NCBI GenBank assembly: GCA_013696805.1
Contig: JACCXX010000019.1
Location: forward strand, 1-36,467
Source of the DNA: Actinomycetota bacterium
GTDB lineage: Bacteria; Actinomycetota; Thermoleophilia; Gaiellales; Gaiellaceae
DNA length: 36,467 bases
Reading direction: 5' to 3'
The notes below the pieces were generated by a model. The model was given only the letters and a program-made list of their open reading frames with translations, searched no databases and was not told the origin of the DNA. Below, piece after piece: positions 7,147-15,154 of the stretch. The position numbers and the translations under genes are program-made. Positions within the stretch are counted from its first letter, which is position 1. The number at the start of each line of letters is the position of its first letter.

Positions 7147-9668
7147 AAGCCGTCGTCATGGCCGGCGGCGAGGGCACGCGCCTCCGCCCGCTGACCTCGA
7201 ACCAGCCGAAGCCGATGGTCACCATCGTCGGCAAGCCCTGCATGGAGCACATCGTCGAGCTCCTCCGAGAGCATGGCTTCGAGGACGTGATCGTGACGGT
7301 CGCGTTTCTCCCGCAGGCCATCCGCTCGTACTTTGGAGACGGATCGACCCTGGGGCTCAACATGGAGTACTCCGTCGAGGAGACGCCTCTCGGCACGGCC
7401 GGCTCCGTCGGCCTGGCCGCGGACAAGCTCGACGACACCTTCCTGGTCATCTCGGGCGACGCGCTCTGCGACTTCGACCTGACGAAGCTCGTCGAATTCC
7501 ACCAGGAGCGTGGCGCGGCGGTGACCATCGGCCTGAAGTCGGTCGAGAACCCGCTCGAGTTCGGAATCGTCGTCACCGATGAGGACGGACGGGTCGAGCG
7601 TTTCCTGGAGAAGCCCTCGTGGAGCCAGGTCTTTTCGGACACGATCAATACCGGCGTCTACGTCGTCGAGCCCGAGGTGTTGCGCCACATCCCGACCAAC
7701 CAGCCGTACGATTTCTCCAAGGAGCTCTTTCCCCTCCTGCTCGAGATGGGCCGGCCGCTTTACGGGCTGCCGATGGAGGGCTACTGGCAGGACATCGGCA
7801 ACCTCGACCAGTACCGGCAGGCCAACTTCGATGCGCTCGAGGAAAGGGTCCGCCTGAATGTCCCCGGCGTTCGTCTGCGGGGCAACATCTGGGTAGGGGA
7901 GAGCGTCGACGTCGACGACATCGACCGACTCGAGGGCCCGGCGTTCCTCGGGAACTACTGTCGCGTCGCGCGCGAGGCGACCGTCGGCCCGTATGCCGTC
8001 CTCGGCACGAACGTCACGCTTCGAGAACGCGCCCGGACTTCGCGATCCGTGATCGAGGCCTCCACGCACATCGGCCGCGGCGCGCTCGTCGAGGGCGCCA
8101 TCGTCGGGCGCTCCTGTGACATCCGGGCCCACGCGCGCCTGCATGAGGGCGTAGCGCTCGGAGACGAAGTCACGATCGGTGCGGAGAGCGTCCTCATGCC
8201 CGGTGTGCGCGTCTACCCGCACAAGGAGGTGGACACCGGCACGCAGATCTTCGAGAGCCTGATCTGGGAGTCTCGCGCCTCCTCCAGCCTCTTCGACAAG
8301 GACGGCGTCTCCGGGCTGGTGAACGTCGATCTCACGCCGGAGGTCGTCACCCGGCTCGCGGTCGCGTTCGGCACTGCCCTGCCGCGCGGGGCGCACGTCG
8401 TCGCCAGCCGGGAAGCCGCCGCTGCATGCCGGCTCGTGGAGCGGGCCATGATCGCCGGCCTCAACTCGACGGGGGTGAACGTGGCCGACCTGCGCGTGCT
8501 GCCGAGCGCCGTGGGGCGCCATCTGCTGAAGAAGCACGACTACGACGCGGGCTTCCACGTCGGCCTCAGCTCGCACGACCAGGAGATCGTGATCATCCGC
8601 TTCTTCGAGCAACCCGGGATCCAGCTGACGCCGGCGATGCAGAAGGAGGTCGAAAAGCATTTCTCCCGTCAGGAGCTGCGACGTGCAGCGGCCGCTGACG
8701 TCGGGACGGTCGACTACCCGGTGCGGGCTCGCGAGAGCTACGCCGAGGACCTCTTGGCCACCCTCGACGTCGAGGCCATTCGCCGGCGCGGGCATCGCAT
8801 CGTCGTCGACTACGGCTACTCGGCGGCCTCGCTCGTGCTCCCACTCGTGCTCGGTCCGTTGGGGGTCGAGGCCGTCTCCGCGCATGCGTTCTCCCCTGCT
8901 CAGGCTGGCAACGGCGACGCGACCCTGCGCAGCCTGATCGGCCAGACGAAGAAGCTCGTCGCCGCGGTCGGCGCGGACTTCGGCGCCGTCGTCGACCGCT
9001 CGGCGGAGCGGCTCTACCTGATCGACGAGAAGGGCCGCGAGATCCCCGTCGAGCAGACGCTCCTCCTTTTTTTGCGCCTTCTCGGCTCGGACGGCCGGCG
9101 CGGAAAGCTCGCTTTCCCGGTCACCGTGACCAGCGAGGTTGACCGCATCGTGAAGGCGAGCGGCCTGGAGATCATCCGAACTCCGGCCTCGCATAGCGAG
9201 CTCACCAAAGCTGCCGCCGCCGACGGCGTGATCTTCGCTGCGGCGGTCGGCGGCGGGTATGTGTTTCCCGATTTCCTGCCGGCCTACGACGCGACGGCAA
9301 GCCTGTGCAAGCTTCTCGAGCTCCTGGCGCCGGTCAACGATCCGCTCTCGTCTCTGGTCGCCGACCTTCCGGTGTCGACCCTCGTGCACCGGCAGCTGCC
9401 GTGCCCGTGGTCGCAGAAGGGGCTGGTGATGCGCGTGCTGACAGAGCGTCTCAAAGACCGAGACCTGGATCTCCTCGACGGCATCAAGGTCAACGACCGT
9501 CGCGGGTGGGCGCAGCTTTTGCCCGACCCCGACGAGCCCCTGATCCACATCTACGCAGAAGGCTCGAGCGACGAGGCGTCGAACGAACTGGAGGACGAGC
9601 TCCGTGCCCTCGTCGAGGACGTCCTACAGCGCGAGGTGGGGGAGACTGAGGCTCCAATCTCAAGCTGA
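7143..9668 (+). CDS. sugar-nucleotidyltransferase / degenerate phosphomannomutase fusion
   Basis: The real start is the GTG at 7143, overlapping the pgsA stop, not the upstream ORF start. The 841-aa protein has three parts. Residues 1-~235 are a nucleotidyltransferase ([20 protein letters not shown]), as in mannose-1-phosphate guanylyltransferases. Residues ~245-375 are left-handed beta-helix hexapeptide repeats. Residues ~380-830 are laid out like phosphohexomutase domains I-IV. In the mutase part TASHNP reads LSSHDQ (Ser477 kept), the metal loop DGDADR reads DRSAER (618-623), and GEQSGH is absent. The nucleotidyltransferase should supply GDP-mannose or a related donor for glycans, while the mutase half is probably inactive or regulatory. 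This fusion recurs in actinobacteria. It is co-transcribed with pgsA. Confidence 0.88.
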   Translation: MKAVVMAGGEGTRLRPLTSNQPKPMVTIVGKPCMEHIVELLREHGFEDVIVTVAFLPQAIRSYFGDGSTLGLNMEYSVEETPLGTAGSVGLAADKLDDTFLVISGDALCDFDLTKLVEFHQERGAAVTIGLKSVENPLEFGIVVTDEDGRVERFLEKPSWSQVFSDTINTGVYVVEPEVLRHIPTNQPYDFSKELFPLLLEMGRPLYGLPMEGYWQDIGNLDQYRQANFDALEERVRLNVPGVRLRGNIWVGESVDVDDIDRLEGPAFLGNYCRVAREATVGPYAVLGTNVTLRERARTSRSVIEASTHIGRGALVEGAIVGRSCDIRAHARLHEGVALGDEVTIGAESVLMPGVRVYPHKEVDTGTQIFESLIWESRASSSLFDKDGVSGLVNVDLTPEVVTRLAVAFGTALPRGAHVVASREAAAACRLVERAMIAGLNSTGVNVADLRVLPSAVGRHLLKKHDYDAGFHVGLSSHDQEIVIIRFFEQPGIQLTPAMQKEVEKHFSRQELRRAAAADVGTVDYPVRARESYAEDLLATLDVEAIRRRGHRIVVDYGYSAASLVLPLVLGPLGVEAVSAHAFSPAQAGNGDATLRSLIGQTKKLVAAVGADFGAVVDRSAERLYLIDEKGREIPVEQTLLLFLRLLGSDGRRGKLAFPVTVTSEVDRIVKASGLEIIRTPASHSELTKAAAADGVIFAAAVGGGYVFPDFLPAYDATASLCKLLELLAPVNDPLSSLVADLPVSTLVHRQLPCPWSQKGLVMRVLTERLKDRDLDLLDGIKVNDRRGWAQLLPDPDEPLIHIYAEGSSDEASNELEDELRALVEDVLQREVGETEAPISS

Positions 9669-9735
9669 GGTTGAACCTTGTAGCTGCTGCTGCTTTACTG
9701 GCACCGGCCAACAACGACAGAAAGGCGCCGCTTCC

Positions 9736-9984
9736 GTGGAACCGTTCCCCGATCTCGCTGCAATGGACGACTCCGACCTCAAGAAGCTCATCGACGAGCT
9801 GACGCACGACGAGCAGGAGATCTCGTACCGGCGGCGCCTTCTGCACGGGCGGATCGACATGCTGCGCACCGAGCTCGTTGCCAGGCTCCAGAAGTCGGAG
9901 GGGCGAAGCGTGCTCGAAGAGGTTGACGTCGACCGCCTGGCGGACATCCTCGCCGGCAAGGCCGCGCCACCGTCTGAGGCTTGA
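9736..9984 (+). CDS. RsiG-like small helical protein with c-di-GMP-binding motif
   Basis: I choose the GTG at 9736 (AAAGG about 10 nt upstream), giving 82 aa; ATG 9763 is the alternative. The longer ORF start at 9604 overlaps the previous gene and adds Cys-rich nonsense. Residues 12-52 form one amphipathic helix, DSDLKKLIDELTHDEQEISYRRRLLHGRIDMLRTELVARL. It contains E26-x3-S30-x2-R33-x3-H37-x3-D41, which matches the c-di-GMP motif E(X)3S(X)2R(X)3Q(X)3D of the anti-sigma factor RsiG with His replacing Gln. A second short helix follows (DVDRLADILAGK). In Streptomyces RsiG uses c-di-GMP to hold the sigma factor WhiG; Rubrobacter has a one-motif homodimeric form. Function as an anti-sigma here is inference. 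It sits immediately before the GarA-like gene. Confidence 0.72.
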   Translation: MEPFPDLAAMDDSDLKKLIDELTHDEQEISYRRRLLHGRIDMLRTELVARLQKSEGRSVLEEVDVDRLADILAGKAAPPSEA

Positions 9985-9985
9985 T

Positions 9986-10453
9986 TTGAGCCACGTGTAC
10001 TGCCCCGAGTGTGGGTTTCAGAACCCGGAGGCCGCCAATTACTGCACGAAGTGCGGAGCCTTGCTCGTTCGTGACGAGTCGGGCTCGGACACGACGATGA
10101 GCTTTACGCCGGAGGAGGGCGATGAGGAGGGCGCAGAGATCCTGGATGAGCTGAAGGCCGAAGGGCCTGCCCTCGTCGTCCGCTCCGGAGGGGGGCGCGC
10201 GGGGGAACACTTCCTCCTCGAGCAAGAGAGCACGACGGTTGGCCGCTCGCCCGATTGCGAGATCTTCCTCGACGACGTCACCGTGTCCCGACGCCACGCC
10301 CTCGTCAAGCGCACGGACAACCAATTCTTCATTGAGGACCAGGGCAGCTTGAACGGCACGTTCCTGAACCGGCGGCGAATCGAGTCCGGGGCGCTGGAAG
10401 ACGGCGACGAGGTGCAGATTGGCAAGTACAAGCTCACCTTTCTGACCCCGTGA
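9986..10453 (+). CDS. garA: GarA/OdhI-like FHA-domain regulator with N-terminal zinc ribbon
   Basis: The TTG at 9986 (CTGAGG 7 nt upstream), one base after the RsiG-like stop, gives 155 aa. Residues 5-23 form a zinc ribbon (CPECGFQNPEAANYCTKCG). A linker holds DTTMSF (Thr36/Thr37), equivalent to the ETTSVF phosphorylation motif of mycobacterial GarA and corynebacterial OdhI. The C-terminal ~90 residues are an FHA domain (TTVGRSPDCEIFLDDVTVSRRHA, DQGSLNGTFLNRR, GDEVQIGKYKLTFL) closely like GarA. GarA binds and inhibits 2-oxoglutarate dehydrogenase and glutamate dehydrogenase and activates glutamate synthase, and is switched off when a PknB/PknG-type kinase phosphorylates the Thr pair. The zinc ribbon is absent from GarA and OdhI. 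Followed by the FtsR-like MerR gene, as in mycobacteria. Confidence 0.87.
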   Translation: MSHVYCPECGFQNPEAANYCTKCGALLVRDESGSDTTMSFTPEEGDEEGAEILDELKAEGPALVVRSGGGRAGEHFLLEQESTTVGRSPDCEIFLDDVTVSRRHALVKRTDNQFFIEDQGSLNGTFLNRRRIESGALEDGDEVQIGKYKLTFLTP

Positions 10454-11148
10454 GCGCGCTCCGCGAAGCCGAGCCCGCCGCGCGCCTACTTCACATCGGC
10501 GCGGTCTGCCGAGCGCTACAGGACGAGTTTGCGGACGTCTCGATCTCGAAGATCCGCTACCTGGAGGATCAGGGGCTGCTCAAGCCAAAGCGGACGAAAG
10601 GCCGTTACCGGCTCTTCGACGAGGACGACGTCGAGCGTCTCCGCACGATCCTCCGACTCCAGCGAGACGAATTCCTCCCGCTCCGCGTGATCCGGCAGGA
10701 ACTCGCCGATCCGGGCGCGGCGAAGGGAAAGCGCAAGCGGCGTTCCGCCGGCCTGGTGGGCCCGGAAGAGGAGATCGATGCTCGCGAGCTGTCCGAGCGC
10801 TCGGGAGCGACCCCGGCTCTGGTGCGGGAGCTAGAGGAGTTCGGGCTGCTCTCGCCGCGGACGGATGGTCGGGACAAGCGCTATGGCGCCGCCGACGCTG
10901 ACGTCGCGGCAGCCTGCGTCAAGCTCTCGGCCTACGGGATCGACCCCCGGCACCTGCGCGCCTTCCGCACGGCAGCCGACCGCGAGGCGAGCCTCCTCGA
11001 ACAGTTGCTCGCGCCGGGCCTGCGCTCGCGCAATGCGGAGCGACGCGAGGCTGCTCTCGACGATCTGCAGGGACTCTCGGAGATCGCCCAGGAGCTGGGG
11101 CAGGTCCTGTTCGCCCGTGCGCTCCGTAGAGTTGCCGCGCACTCATGA
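10450..11148 (+). CDS. ftsR: MerR-family regulator, FtsR (Rv1828)-like
   Basis: The 232-aa DNA-binding protein starts at a GTG overlapping the garA stop (GTGA). Residues ~14-85 are a MerR winged helix-turn-helix (LHIGAVCRALQDEFADVSISKIRYLEDQGLLKPKRTKGRYRLFDEDDVERL). A basic linker follows (KGKRKRRSAG), then a second helix-turn-helix-like domain (~115-185, ELSERSGATPALVRELEEFGLLSPRTDGRDKRYGAADADV). This two-domain layout and the garA linkage match Rv1828/FtsR, which activates ftsZ expression in corynebacteria. There are no effector cysteines. Control of a division gene is inferred from the family. Confidence 0.85.
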   Translation: MSALREAEPAARLLHIGAVCRALQDEFADVSISKIRYLEDQGLLKPKRTKGRYRLFDEDDVERLRTILRLQRDEFLPLRVIRQELADPGAAKGKRKRRSAGLVGPEEEIDARELSERSGATPALVRELEEFGLLSPRTDGRDKRYGAADADVAAACVKLSAYGIDPRHLRAFRTAADREASLLEQLLAPGLRSRNAERREAALDDLQGLSEIAQELGQVLFARALRRVAAHS

Positions 11149-11666
11149 GCGCCGACGAGCTGAAAGCCAAGATCAGGGACGTTCCCGACTGGCCCGAGAA
11201 AGGCGTGATCTTCCGAGACATCATGCCCCTGCTGGCCGACCACGAGGCGCTGAATGAGACGATTGATCACATCGCCGCCTGGGCAAAGCCGAAGAAGCCC
11301 GACATCGTCGTGGGTGGCGAAGCCCGCGGGTTCTTCATCGGCTCGGCTGTGGCCTACAGCCTGGGTTGCGGCTTCGTGCCCGCGCGCCGGCCCGGGAAGC
11401 TGCCCTTGGCGACGATCGGCGCCGAATACGCGCTCGAGTACGGGACAAATGCGCTCGAATTACAGGCCGATGCCTTCGAGGGCGGCTCGCGCGTCCTCAT
11501 TCACGACGACGTCCTGGCCACCGGAGGAACGTCCAAGGCGATGGCAGGCCTCGTGGAGCAGCTCGGCGGCGACGTCGTCGGGATGGCCTTCATCATTGAG
11601 CTGGACTTCCTGAACGGCCGAGAACAGATCTCCGACTACGACGTCTTTTCCCTGATTCACTACTAA
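11145..11666 (+). CDS. apt: adenine phosphoribosyltransferase
   Basis: The 173-aa protein has the type-I phosphoribosyltransferase PRPP loop VLIHDDVLATGGTSKAM (~116-132) and the Apt N-terminal pattern IRDVPDWPEKGVIFRDIMPLL. It salvages adenine with PRPP to give AMP and pyrophosphate. The ATG overlaps the ftsR stop (ATGA), so it is translationally coupled as the last gene of the pgsA-to-apt cluster. Length is standard for the family. A small hairpin (GCGAAG-agcg-CTTCGC, ~11686) lies 20 nt after the stop and may end the transcript. Confidence 0.93.
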   Translation: MSADELKAKIRDVPDWPEKGVIFRDIMPLLADHEALNETIDHIAAWAKPKKPDIVVGGEARGFFIGSAVAYSLGCGFVPARRPGKLPLATIGAEYALEYGTNALELQADAFEGGSRVLIHDDVLATGGTSKAMAGLVEQLGGDVVGMAFIIELDFLNGREQISDYDVFSLIHY

Positions 11667-11846
11667 TGATTTCCTGCCAGGGCTCGCGAAGAGCGCTTCG
11701 CAGTTCAACTTGAGTCGCACCCGGACGCGGACCGCTTTGCCGGGGCTTTTCCCTAGCCAAGCGCGCGGAACATCCGCCGCAGAGTTCACTATTGAGAAGG
11801 TCTCGGGCCTAGCGAATGAGGCCGATGAACGGCGTAAGAGCCTCAG

Positions 11847-12446
11847 ATGTACGACGCACTCACGACTCACTACAGCTTTCCGTGCCCCTCGCGGGGGGAA
11901 GCCAACGTGCGCCTGTCCTCGTTCCGGACGATCGAGCGGCTTCCCGGCGCTACTCACCCCGCCGTGTATTGCGTGCTCTTCGAATGCCGGTGCGGGGAAG
12001 AGCACCTGGGTCTGGTGTCGGACGACGAGCTCGACTGGGCACCTCTCGGCCTGGGGGAGGGACAGTTCATCAACCTGATGACCGCTCGACTCGAGCCCGC
12101 AGCCGTGGAACTGGGCGACCTGGCAGCGCGCCAGATCCAAGCCGGTGGATGGCCGTGGAGCTTCTTCTGCTACCCGGAAGGCAGGCCGCGCCCGGTGTTT
12201 CCGTCGTCGTTCTTCGTGCTCACGCCCGGGGACGCCTCGCTCGGCCTGGCGGTGCGCTGTCCCGTCTGTACCAAGATCTCGGTCAACCTCGTCTCACCGG
12301 AGCACGTGGACCTGCCGTTCCACAACGACGCTGAGGTCGGTGTGGTGCCGTTTCTCTTTCCCGAGGACGCCGAGGCGATCGTCTCGGAGTTCCGCTCCGA
12401 GCTCGATTCGGCCAGCTTCGACGCACGTCGACTGTTCTTGGACTAG
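11847..12446 (+). CDS. conserved hypothetical protein with two cysteine pairs
   Basis: The 199-aa soluble-looking protein has FECRCGEEHLG near residue 50 and VRCPVCTKISVNL near residue 138. The two CxC/CxxC pairs could bind one zinc ion. The N-terminus MYDALTTHYSFPCPSRGEANVRLSSFR and the W/F-rich middle (GGWPWSFFCYPEGRPRPVF) do not match a family I can name. There is no signal peptide or transmembrane helix. The ribosome binding site is weak. It is preceded by 180 nt without a gene and followed by a membrane-protein gene on the same strand. Confidence 0.7.
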   Translation: MYDALTTHYSFPCPSRGEANVRLSSFRTIERLPGATHPAVYCVLFECRCGEEHLGLVSDDELDWAPLGLGEGQFINLMTARLEPAAVELGDLAARQIQAGGWPWSFFCYPEGRPRPVFPSSFFVLTPGDASLGLAVRCPVCTKISVNLVSPEHVDLPFHNDAEVGVVPFLFPEDAEAIVSEFRSELDSASFDARRLFLD

Positions 12447-12487
12447 GAAGTGCCTGAGCGGGCAGGACCCGCGTGGAGGTGGTGCGT

Positions 12488-13087
12488 ATGTACGGCTTGA
12501 CCAGGGCGACAACGACACTCATCAGTGTCGCCGTCGCCGGCTTCCTCATGTGGCTCGGAAGCCGGATCTACATCGATCGACTCGACTTCTCTGGCGGAGG
12601 CTCGGAGGCCTGGCGGTTCTGGACGTTCATGGGGCTTCTCGCCCTAGCTGGTTTCACGATGGCGCTCGCGCAACTGCTCGGCGGCTGGACGAAGTGGGGG
12701 TGGCCCCGCGTTTCCGGGGCCGTGTTCCTGATCGGGTTCCTGCCCGCGTTGCTCCTAGGAGGCTGGGTCCTGAGTACGGTGCAGCCGGGGGAGAACTGGG
12801 TCGCCAGGCACACGCGTCAATGGACCGATGACGTGGGGCTCGACTCCGTCGTTGGGCACCTCGGGTTCTCGACTGCGGCGATTGCGTTTGCCATCGGGCT
12901 CCTGTTCGGCTTCTCGTTCGACACCACCGGACCTCGAGCGCGTCGCGCCGAGCCAATCGTCGACGAGCCGCGAGCAGATGCTCCGCCGCACGACGAAGAC
13001 GACCGGCGGGTGCGTATCCACGGGGGCGGCGCGCCGGTGTCCCCGCAACCGGAGCCACCGCCTCGCGAAAGCGAGCCCGACCGCTAG
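12488..13087 (+). CDS. four-helix membrane protein of unknown function
   Basis: I choose ATG 12488 because GGAGGT lies 7 nt upstream; the ORF-track GTG at 12473 would place that site inside the gene. The 199-aa product has four hydrophobic segments (~TLISVAVAGFLMWLG; FWTFMGLLALAGFTMALAQLLGG; VSGAVFLIGFLPALLLGGWVL; GFSTAAIAFAIGLLFGFSF) and a ~55-residue acidic/Pro-rich cytoplasmic tail ending PEPPPRESEPDR. The family is not recognised. It is likely co-transcribed with the preceding hypothetical gene. Confidence 0.75.
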   Translation: MYGLTRATTTLISVAVAGFLMWLGSRIYIDRLDFSGGGSEAWRFWTFMGLLALAGFTMALAQLLGGWTKWGWPRVSGAVFLIGFLPALLLGGWVLSTVQPGENWVARHTRQWTDDVGLDSVVGHLGFSTAAIAFAIGLLFGFSFDTTGPRARRAEPIVDEPRADAPPHDEDDRRVRIHGGGAPVSPQPEPPPRESEPDR

Positions 13088-13168
13088 TCGACAACAAACG
13101 GGCGTCCGCTCACTCCCGTCAGGGATCGAGCGGACGCCTGCTTGCGGCCGATACCGAAGGCCAGAAAG

Positions 13169-13351
13169 ATGGACGACGCAACGTCACATCCCAGCCGCGG
13201 GCTCAACCTGATCCTGGAGCATTGCGCCCGCCTCGGCGAAGGCCGGCCCCCGATTGCCTCACGCCTCGAGCAACGCGCCGGCCGAGAGCTTTCCCGCCTG
13301 CTGCTGAAAGCGCTCGCAGGCGACCACCGCGCCCGCGCGCGCCTCGTCTAG
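13169..13351 (+). CDS. small conserved-looking protein, 60 aa
   Basis: ATG 13169 (GAAAG just upstream) gives MDDATSHPSRGLNLILEHCARLGEGRPPIASRLEQRAGRELSRLLLKALAGDHRARARLV. It reads as two helices with a composition like a folded small protein, and I have a vague memory of similar ~60-70 aa proteins in Thermoleophilia. The ORF-track start at 13142 is nine codons too long. Its stop codon is shared through CTAG with the minus-strand small gene. Function is unknown. Confidence 0.5.
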   Translation: MDDATSHPSRGLNLILEHCARLGEGRPPIASRLEQRAGRELSRLLLKALAGDHRARARLV

Positions 13352-13527
13352 GCCCCCTGCGTACGGACGAAAAGAAAGATCGCGCAGGCGCCCAGGACGG
13401 CGAGGATGAACGCCACGCCGGCGGAGACGCCGACCGACACCATCCCGAGCCAGAGAAAGAGCCCTAGCCCGATTCCCCAGGCCCCGGCAATGGTTCCCTT
13501 GTCGATGCTAGGCGGCCGTAGATGCAT
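13348..13527 (-). CDS. small two-helix membrane protein, 59 aa (not in ORF track)
   Basis: Reading the minus strand gives MHLRPPSIDKGTIAGAWGIGLGLFLWLGMVSVGVSAGVAFILAVLGACAIFLFVRTQGA, ending in TAG. After a short soluble N-terminus there are two hydrophobic helices (~11-32 and ~35-54). The segmentation is typical of real small actinobacterial membrane proteins. It is below the ORF track's length limit. It overlaps the plus-strand 60-aa gene tail to tail by 4 nt (CTAG). No clear ribosome binding site is seen. Confidence 0.6.
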   Translation of the reverse strand: MHLRPPSIDKGTIAGAWGIGLGLFLWLGMVSVGVSAGVAFILAVLGACAIFLFVRTQGA

Positions 13528-13784
13528 GCCAGAGAAATGCTACTGCCACACGAGGGGTCGACTCGTCGCGGATCTCGAGTTCCCGTCAGGGACCATAAAA
13601 ATTCGCCGAGCCGGTTTCGCTTTCGTCTGCGACTCCCGCCAACTTTCGGCTTCCGCCTACGGTCGCCGGGTGTCGCTTCGACCTACTTGCGTTCCGTGCT
13701 CGGCGCAATGGGGACACTAGGGGCCCGTCGAGATCGTTTCAAGAGCGCCAAAACCACTTCTGCCGCAATTTGCAGAAAGTTCAT

Positions 13785-13836
13785 TTATGCACATTATCCA
13801 CAGCACTTCGTGCTTTTTGTTCACATCTGTGGGGAA
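13785..13836. promoter_or_regulatory. DnaA-box cluster
   Basis: TTATGCACA (13785-13793) and TTATCCACA (13794-13802) abut exactly, and both match the bacterial DnaA consensus TTATNCACA in full. A one-mismatch box TTGTTCACA follows at 13817-13825, and a two-mismatch inverted copy (TGTGGGGAA, 13828-13836) after that. The first two are separated from the others by a small hairpin. Binding by DnaA is inferred from the motif only. Confidence 0.6.
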
Positions 13837-13992
13837 GTGACAGACAATCCCTGCAATGTCGGCAGAAGCGTCTCGGGCCGACCTGTTGAGACTGGTTGTG
13901 CGGAAACCCTAACCCAGCTCGGCGATCGTCGCCCCGGGACCAGCCGCTACCTGAGACGGGGGGCTGAAGGAGCCCCGGTTCCAGATGCCAAC

Positions 13993-14011
13993 TTGACATA
14001 ACACGCGTTAT
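13993..14011 (+). promoter_or_regulatory. TTGACA box overlapping an inverted repeat before the sigma gene
   Basis: TTGACA (13993-13998) is a perfect -35 hexamer, but no good -10 lies 16-18 nt downstream. It overlaps ATAAC-acgc-GTTAT (13998-14011), an inverted repeat that could be an operator. Another -10 candidate is TATGGT at 14060. The true start of transcription cannot be decided from sequence. Confidence 0.35.
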
Positions 14012-14104
14012 CGTGCAGCAACATTCCAGCCCGAACTGGATTGATGCGCGCCATCCGGGTATGGTGTTTGGTCTGCCGAGTGTCCAGGGAAAAACACTAC
14101 GGCG

Positions 14105-15154
14105 ATGACTGTCGAGATTGATCACGTTCTAGCTGCCGAGGACGTCCGCCAGTTCATCGACACTGCCGAGCAACACGGATCGGTGCGCGTCAGCGAGCTC
14201 ACAGACCTGTTCGAGACGCACGAGCTGGCACCGCTCGAGGCCGAGGCCCTCCAGCGGGAGCTCGAGCAGCGCGGAATCGAGATCGTCGAAGGAGAGAAGG
14301 AGCCGCAGCCTCCCGCTCCGCAGCCTCAGGTTTACGAGACGACGACCGATGCGCTGCAGCTCTTCCTGCGCGAGGCCGGCCGGCATGCTCTGCTGACCGC
14401 AGCCCAGGAGGTCGAGCTCGCGAAGAAGATCGAACGCGGGGACATGCAGGCCAAGCAACGGATGATCCAGTCGAACCTCCGCCTCGTCGTTTCGATCGCC
14501 AAGAACTATCGCAACCAGGGCCTCCCGTTCCTCGACCTCATCCAAGAAGGGACTCTTGGGCTCATCCGCGCCGTCGAGAAGTTCGACTGGCGCCGCGGCT
14601 TCAAGTTCTCGACCTACGCCACCTGGTGGATCCGCCAGGCCGTTGCCCGTGCGCTGGCCGACAAGGCGCGCACGATCCGGATGCCTGTCCACATCGTCGA
14701 GCGCCTGCAAAAGATGAACAAGGCCGAGCGGATTCTGTGGACTCAGCTTGGCCGCGAGCCGACGCTCGCAGAGATCGCCGAAGAGGCCAGCCTTCCGGTC
14801 GACCAGGCGCGCGAGGTGCGCGCGGCAGCCCGTGCTTCGACCAGCCTCGACCAGCCGGTCGGCGAGCAGGAGGACGCGGTCTTCGGCGACTTCGTGGCCG
14901 GCGACGGACCGTCACCCGAGGACGAGGTCGAGACCTCGCTTCGAAGCCAGGCGCTGATTCGCGGGCTGGCCGCTCTCTCCGAGCGCGAGCGCAAGGTGCT
15001 CGCCCTTCGCTATGGGCTGGGCGAGGCTGAGCCGAAGACCCTGGAGGAAATCGGTCGGCGCCTCGGGCTGACGCGAGAGCGCGTCCGCCAGATCGAGGTT
15101 CACGCCCTTAGACGCCTGTCAAAGCTGCGCGAGATGGAGTCTGTTGCCGGCTGA
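14105..15154 (+). CDS. RNA polymerase sigma factor RpoD-like, with region 1.1
   Basis: The 349-aa sigma-70 family protein has an N-terminal ~60 residues ([48 protein letters not shown]) resembling sigma region 1.1, the DNA mimic of primary sigma factors. Region 1.2 ([34 protein letters not shown]) follows, then regions 2.1-2.4 ([58 protein letters not shown]), region 3, and 4.2 ([31 protein letters not shown]). It directs RNA polymerase to -10/-35 promoters. Region 1.1 argues that it is the primary or a primary-like sigma. A DnaA-box region precedes it. Its last 47 nt overlap the 3' end of the opposite PHP gene. Confidence 0.92.
   Translation: MTVEIDHVLAAEDVRQFIDTAEQHGSVRVSELTDLFETHELAPLEAEALQRELEQRGIEIVEGEKEPQPPAPQPQVYETTTDALQLFLREAGRHALLTAAQEVELAKKIERGDMQAKQRMIQSNLRLVVSIAKNYRNQGLPFLDLIQEGTLGLIRAVEKFDWRRGFKFSTYATWWIRQAVARALADKARTIRMPVHIVERLQKMNKAERILWTQLGREPTLAEIAEEASLPVDQAREVRAAARASTSLDQPVGEQEDAVFGDFVAGDGPSPEDEVETSLRSQALIRGLAALSERERKVLALRYGLGEAEPKTLEEIGRRLGLTRERVRQIEVHALRRLSKLREMESVAG

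Larger units (their letters stand above)
13528..14104. other. 577-nt non-coding region upstream of a sigma factor gene
   Basis: No ORF here has a plausible coding pattern. The part at 13590-13830 is distinctly A/T-richer than its surroundings (ataaaaattcg, tttatgcacattatccacag, tgctttttgttcac). It contains the DnaA-box cluster and the hairpin AGCAC-ttc-GTGCT followed by TTTT (13802-13818). A further hairpin GGGGCT-gaagg-AGCCCC lies near 13965, followed by TTGACA and an inverted repeat at 13993-14011. It may combine a replication-protein binding site with the promoter and structured leader of the sigma gene. Confidence 0.6.

Noticed and set aside
7008-9548. 846-aa minus-strand ORF
   Set aside because: It is antisense to the nucleotidyltransferase fusion and rich in Asp/Arg/Val/His; a codon shadow.
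13740-14104. Chromosomal oriC
   Set aside because: DnaA boxes exist but no dnaA, dnaN or gyrB flank and the box number is small; kept only as a DnaA-binding cluster.
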